Position numbers and translations under genes: made by a program. A stretch of DNA of 14,995 bases. Source: Caryophanales bacterium UBA7057. Its GTDB lineage: Bacteria; Bacillota_I; Bacilli_A; RF39; UBA660. A model generated the notes under the pieces. The model was given only the letters and a program-made list of their open reading frames with translations, did not search any database and was not told the DNA's origin. Position 1 is the first letter of the stretch, and every line of letters begins with the position of its first letter. Below are positions 13,427 to 14,995 of this stretch, in pieces. Where the stretch lies: assembly GCA_002493865.1 (NCBI GenBank), contig DLAC01000025.1, forward strand, positions 1 through 14,995, read 5' to 3'.

Positions 13427-14893
13427 TGTTTGCTTATTGATTTGGATTAAGTAAGGGGCAACTTTGTTTTCTGTATTATGAAACTCTAGAAAATCTTTTC
13501 CTTTTAAGTAATCTTTTAGGAATTTTGATTCTTGCTCTCCCTCTTCATGGCCGGGATAGACGGTAATTAAGATTTTTCCTTTTTGATTGAGTAACTTTTC
13601 TGCATCATCCAATGCTTTTCTTGTAGTTTCAACCGTTGTTGTAATTTTTTTATTTCCTCCTGGTAAGTAGCCGAGGTTAAACACAATAAAACTAATTTTA
13701 TTTTGATAGTCTTTTAATACTTCTATCATATGTTCATGTCCCGTTTTAAATAATTCGACGTTTGTGAGATTTTCTTTTTCTAATGCCTCTTTTGTTTTTT
13801 CGATTGCTTTTTCTTGAATATCAAATCCAAATACTTTTCCACTTAGTACCATTTTCGCTAGTGTTACCGTGTCATTTCCGTTTCCAATGGTGGCATCAAT
13901 TACTAAATCATTTCTTTTTACATATCGATTCATTCTTTCATGAACACGATTTAAAATTGATTTCTGAAATCCTTGATAAGTTCCTCGTTTTTCTAATTCT
14001 TTATCAATGTCATCTAAAACACTAAATTTTTTCAGTAACCAAAGTGGTTCTATTAAGTCCTCTTTTTTAGGATCCCCTGTAATTCGGTGAACTACAATAT
14101 CTTCTTTCAATAATTCAATTTGATCACAAACAATGTCAATATATTCTTCCTTAGTTAATACATGAAAAGGATGCTTTTGATAGATATCTGCTAGGGCAGT
14201 ATTTTTTAAAATATGTAGCATATGAATTTTGATTCCTTGAATGTCTAAACCATTTAGATATTTCACTGTTTCTAACATCATTTCTTTGGTTTCATAAGGA
14301 AGACCATTCATGATATGAACTACTACATTGATCTTCCTTTCTCTTAGTTTTTTAACCATCTCTAGAAAACACTTTAAATCATGTCCACGATTGATCAATT
14401 TAGAAGTTGTTTCATGGATAGTTTGTAATCCTAGTTCTATCGTTAAATAGGTTCTTTGATTTAAATCGGTTAAGTAATCTAAACACTCCTCTGTAATTGC
14501 ATCGGGTCTCGTTGCGATACTTAATCCAATGACATTTTCTTGCTTAAGAATTGGTTCATATTTTTTCTTTAATACGTCGACTTCTGCGTAAGTATTGGTA
14601 TTTGCTTGAAAATATCCGATGTAAAAACCATTCTTCCATTTCTTTTCCATCATGTTTTTTACTTCTTGAAATTGAGTAACTAAATCCTTTTCTTTGTCTC
14701 CAGCGAAATCTCCACTTCCAAGTTTTGAACAGTAGATACATCCGCCGTATCCCTTTGTTCCATCCTTGTTTGGGCATGTGAATCCACCGTTTAGACTGAT
14801 TTTATATACCTTTTTCCCAAATTTTTGTTTATAAAAATAATCTAAAGTATAATAGCGTTTATTTGAGTTTGTATAACGAAATTCATTTTTCAT
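13409..14893 (-). CDS. ytqA-ytqB: Fusion of radical SAM YtqA (MnmL) and methyltransferase YtqB (MnmM)
   Basis: The 494-residue protein joins two enzymes. Residues 1-305 are a radical SAM protein of the YhcC/YtqA family with cluster cysteines Cys40, Cys52 and Cys55 (CPNKDGT then GGCIYC), an IATRPDAI block (126-133), IELGLQT and a VHIMNGLPYET segment. Residues 310-494 are a class I SAM methyltransferase of the YtqB type, with motif I DATIGNGNDT (333-342), FDIQ, NLGYLPGG (406-413), a Thr/Ala-rich TTTVETTRKAL segment and VYPGHEEG. In Bacillus subtilis ytqA and ytqB are adjacent genes, and YtqB (MnmM) methylates nm5-uridine of tRNA to mnm5; YtqA (MnmL) is implicated in the preceding step. The fusion therefore probably does both steps at the wobble uridine. 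The start has AAGGA (minus strand, 14901-14905) upstream. Confidence 0.93.
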   Translation of the reverse strand: MKNEFRYTNSNKRYYTLDYFYKQKFGKKVYKISLNGGFTCPNKDGTKGYGGCIYCSKLGSGDFAGDKEKDLVTQFQEVKNMMEKKWKNGFYIGYFQANTNTYAEVDVLKKKYEPILKQENVIGLSIATRPDAITEECLDYLTDLNQRTYLTIELGLQTIHETTSKLINRGHDLKCFLEMVKKLRERKINVVVHIMNGLPYETKEMMLETVKYLNGLDIQGIKIHMLHILKNTALADIYQKHPFHVLTKEEYIDIVCDQIELLKEDIVVHRITGDPKKEDLIEPLWLLKKFSVLDDIDKELEKRGTYQGFQKSILNRVHERMNRYVKRNDLVIDATIGNGNDTVTLAKMVLSGKVFGFDIQEKAIEKTKEALEKENLTNVELFKTGHEHMIEVLKDYQNKISFIVFNLGYLPGGNKKITTTVETTRKALDDAEKLLNQKGKILITVYPGHEEGEQESKFLKDYLKGKDFLEFHNTENKVAPYLIQINKQTKREQN

Positions 14894-14995
14894 AATCTTT
14901 TTCCTTTTTTTAATTATATCAAATAATATTCTTGTTAGAAAACTAATCTATCTTTTTACATTTTTTTTAATTCTAGATTAAAAAGATTTCTTTTT
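14894..14995. other. AT-rich right-hand intergenic end with inverted repeats
   Basis: This holds the ytqA-ytqB promoter and ribosome binding site. Further right, ATCTTTTT (14950-14957) can pair with AAAAAGAT (14980-14987) before a T-run cut by the window edge; TTTTTAAT/ATTAAAAA (14964-14971/14977-14984) is a competing pairing. It could be structure linked to a neighbouring gene outside the window. I see no gene here. Confidence 0.35.
14913..14921 (-). promoter_or_regulatory. Putative promoter of ytqA-ytqB (extended -10)
   Basis: On the minus strand TGA TATAAT (14921 to 14913) is an extended -10 with a perfect -10 hexamer, about 20 bases before the ATG. No good -35 is visible 16-18 bases upstream (the sequence there is TTTCTA). 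Confidence 0.6.

Noticed and set aside
13783..14025. Plus-strand frame opposite ytqA-ytqB
   Set aside because: It has no ribosome binding site and its composition is the reverse complement of a well-supported coding frame, so it is a shadow.
1..14995. Mycoplasma-type code (TGA = Trp)
   Set aside because: TGA ends the DUF3592-like gene at 6165-6167 and no gene contains an internal TGA; tryptophan is TGG throughout.
14950..14995. Intrinsic terminator at the right edge
   Set aside because: The hairpin is almost purely A/T, two pairings compete, no plus-strand gene lies upstream to be terminated, and the minus-strand side lacks a T-run.

Overview
The window is about 15 kb of AT-rich bacterial chromosome. 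It has the look of a low-GC Firmicutes/Bacilli relative, plausibly one of the uncultured gut lineages near the Mollicutes (inference). The evidence is strong Shine-Dalgarno sites, sigma-A-type promoters with extended -10 elements, a CIRCE operator in front of a chaperone gene, and a ClpB that lacks its N-domain, as in mycoplasmas. The standard code is in use: Trp is TGG, and TAA, TAG and TGA all end genes. I see no IS element, integrase, tRNA, rRNA or CRISPR array; this is ordinary core-type chromosome with several lineage-specific genes.

Layout. (1) 1-117: the start of a leftward gene that runs off the window. (2) 118-285: intergenic region with a CIRCE operator overlapping the clpB promoter. 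(3) 286-2394: clpB disaggregase without N-domain. (4) 2492-6167: a likely operon of a P1B-like P-type ATPase in which every catalytic motif has been replaced, a compact formate-tetrahydrofolate ligase whose ATG directly follows the ATPase stop codon, and a small DUF3592-like membrane protein. (5) 6238-8307: a two-gene operon of unrecognised soluble proteins closed by a terminator. (6) 8365-11858: mostly single-gene units: a DUF421 membrane protein, an orphan prepilin-like protein, a CorA-type divalent metal transporter and an unrecognised 374-residue protein. (7) 11960-13399: an NfeD/SPFH membrane-scaffold pair followed by a possible 24-residue basic peptide. (8) 13409-14893, leftward: a fusion of the radical SAM enzyme YtqA and the methyltransferase YtqB, which together should finish the mnm5 modification at tRNA wobble uridine.

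How the genes work together. ClpB is the stress-response unit under HrcA control. Fhs feeds formate into the one-carbon folate pool. CorA, NfeD, the SPFH protein, DUF421 and the dead ATPase act at the membrane. The YtqA-YtqB fusion acts on tRNA.

The strongest points for a second look are the intact but catalytically dead P-type ATPase co-translated with fhs, the YtqA-YtqB fusion, the repeated placement of stop codons inside terminator hairpins, the orphan prepilin-like protein and the unrecognised genes at 6238-8307 and 10734-11858.
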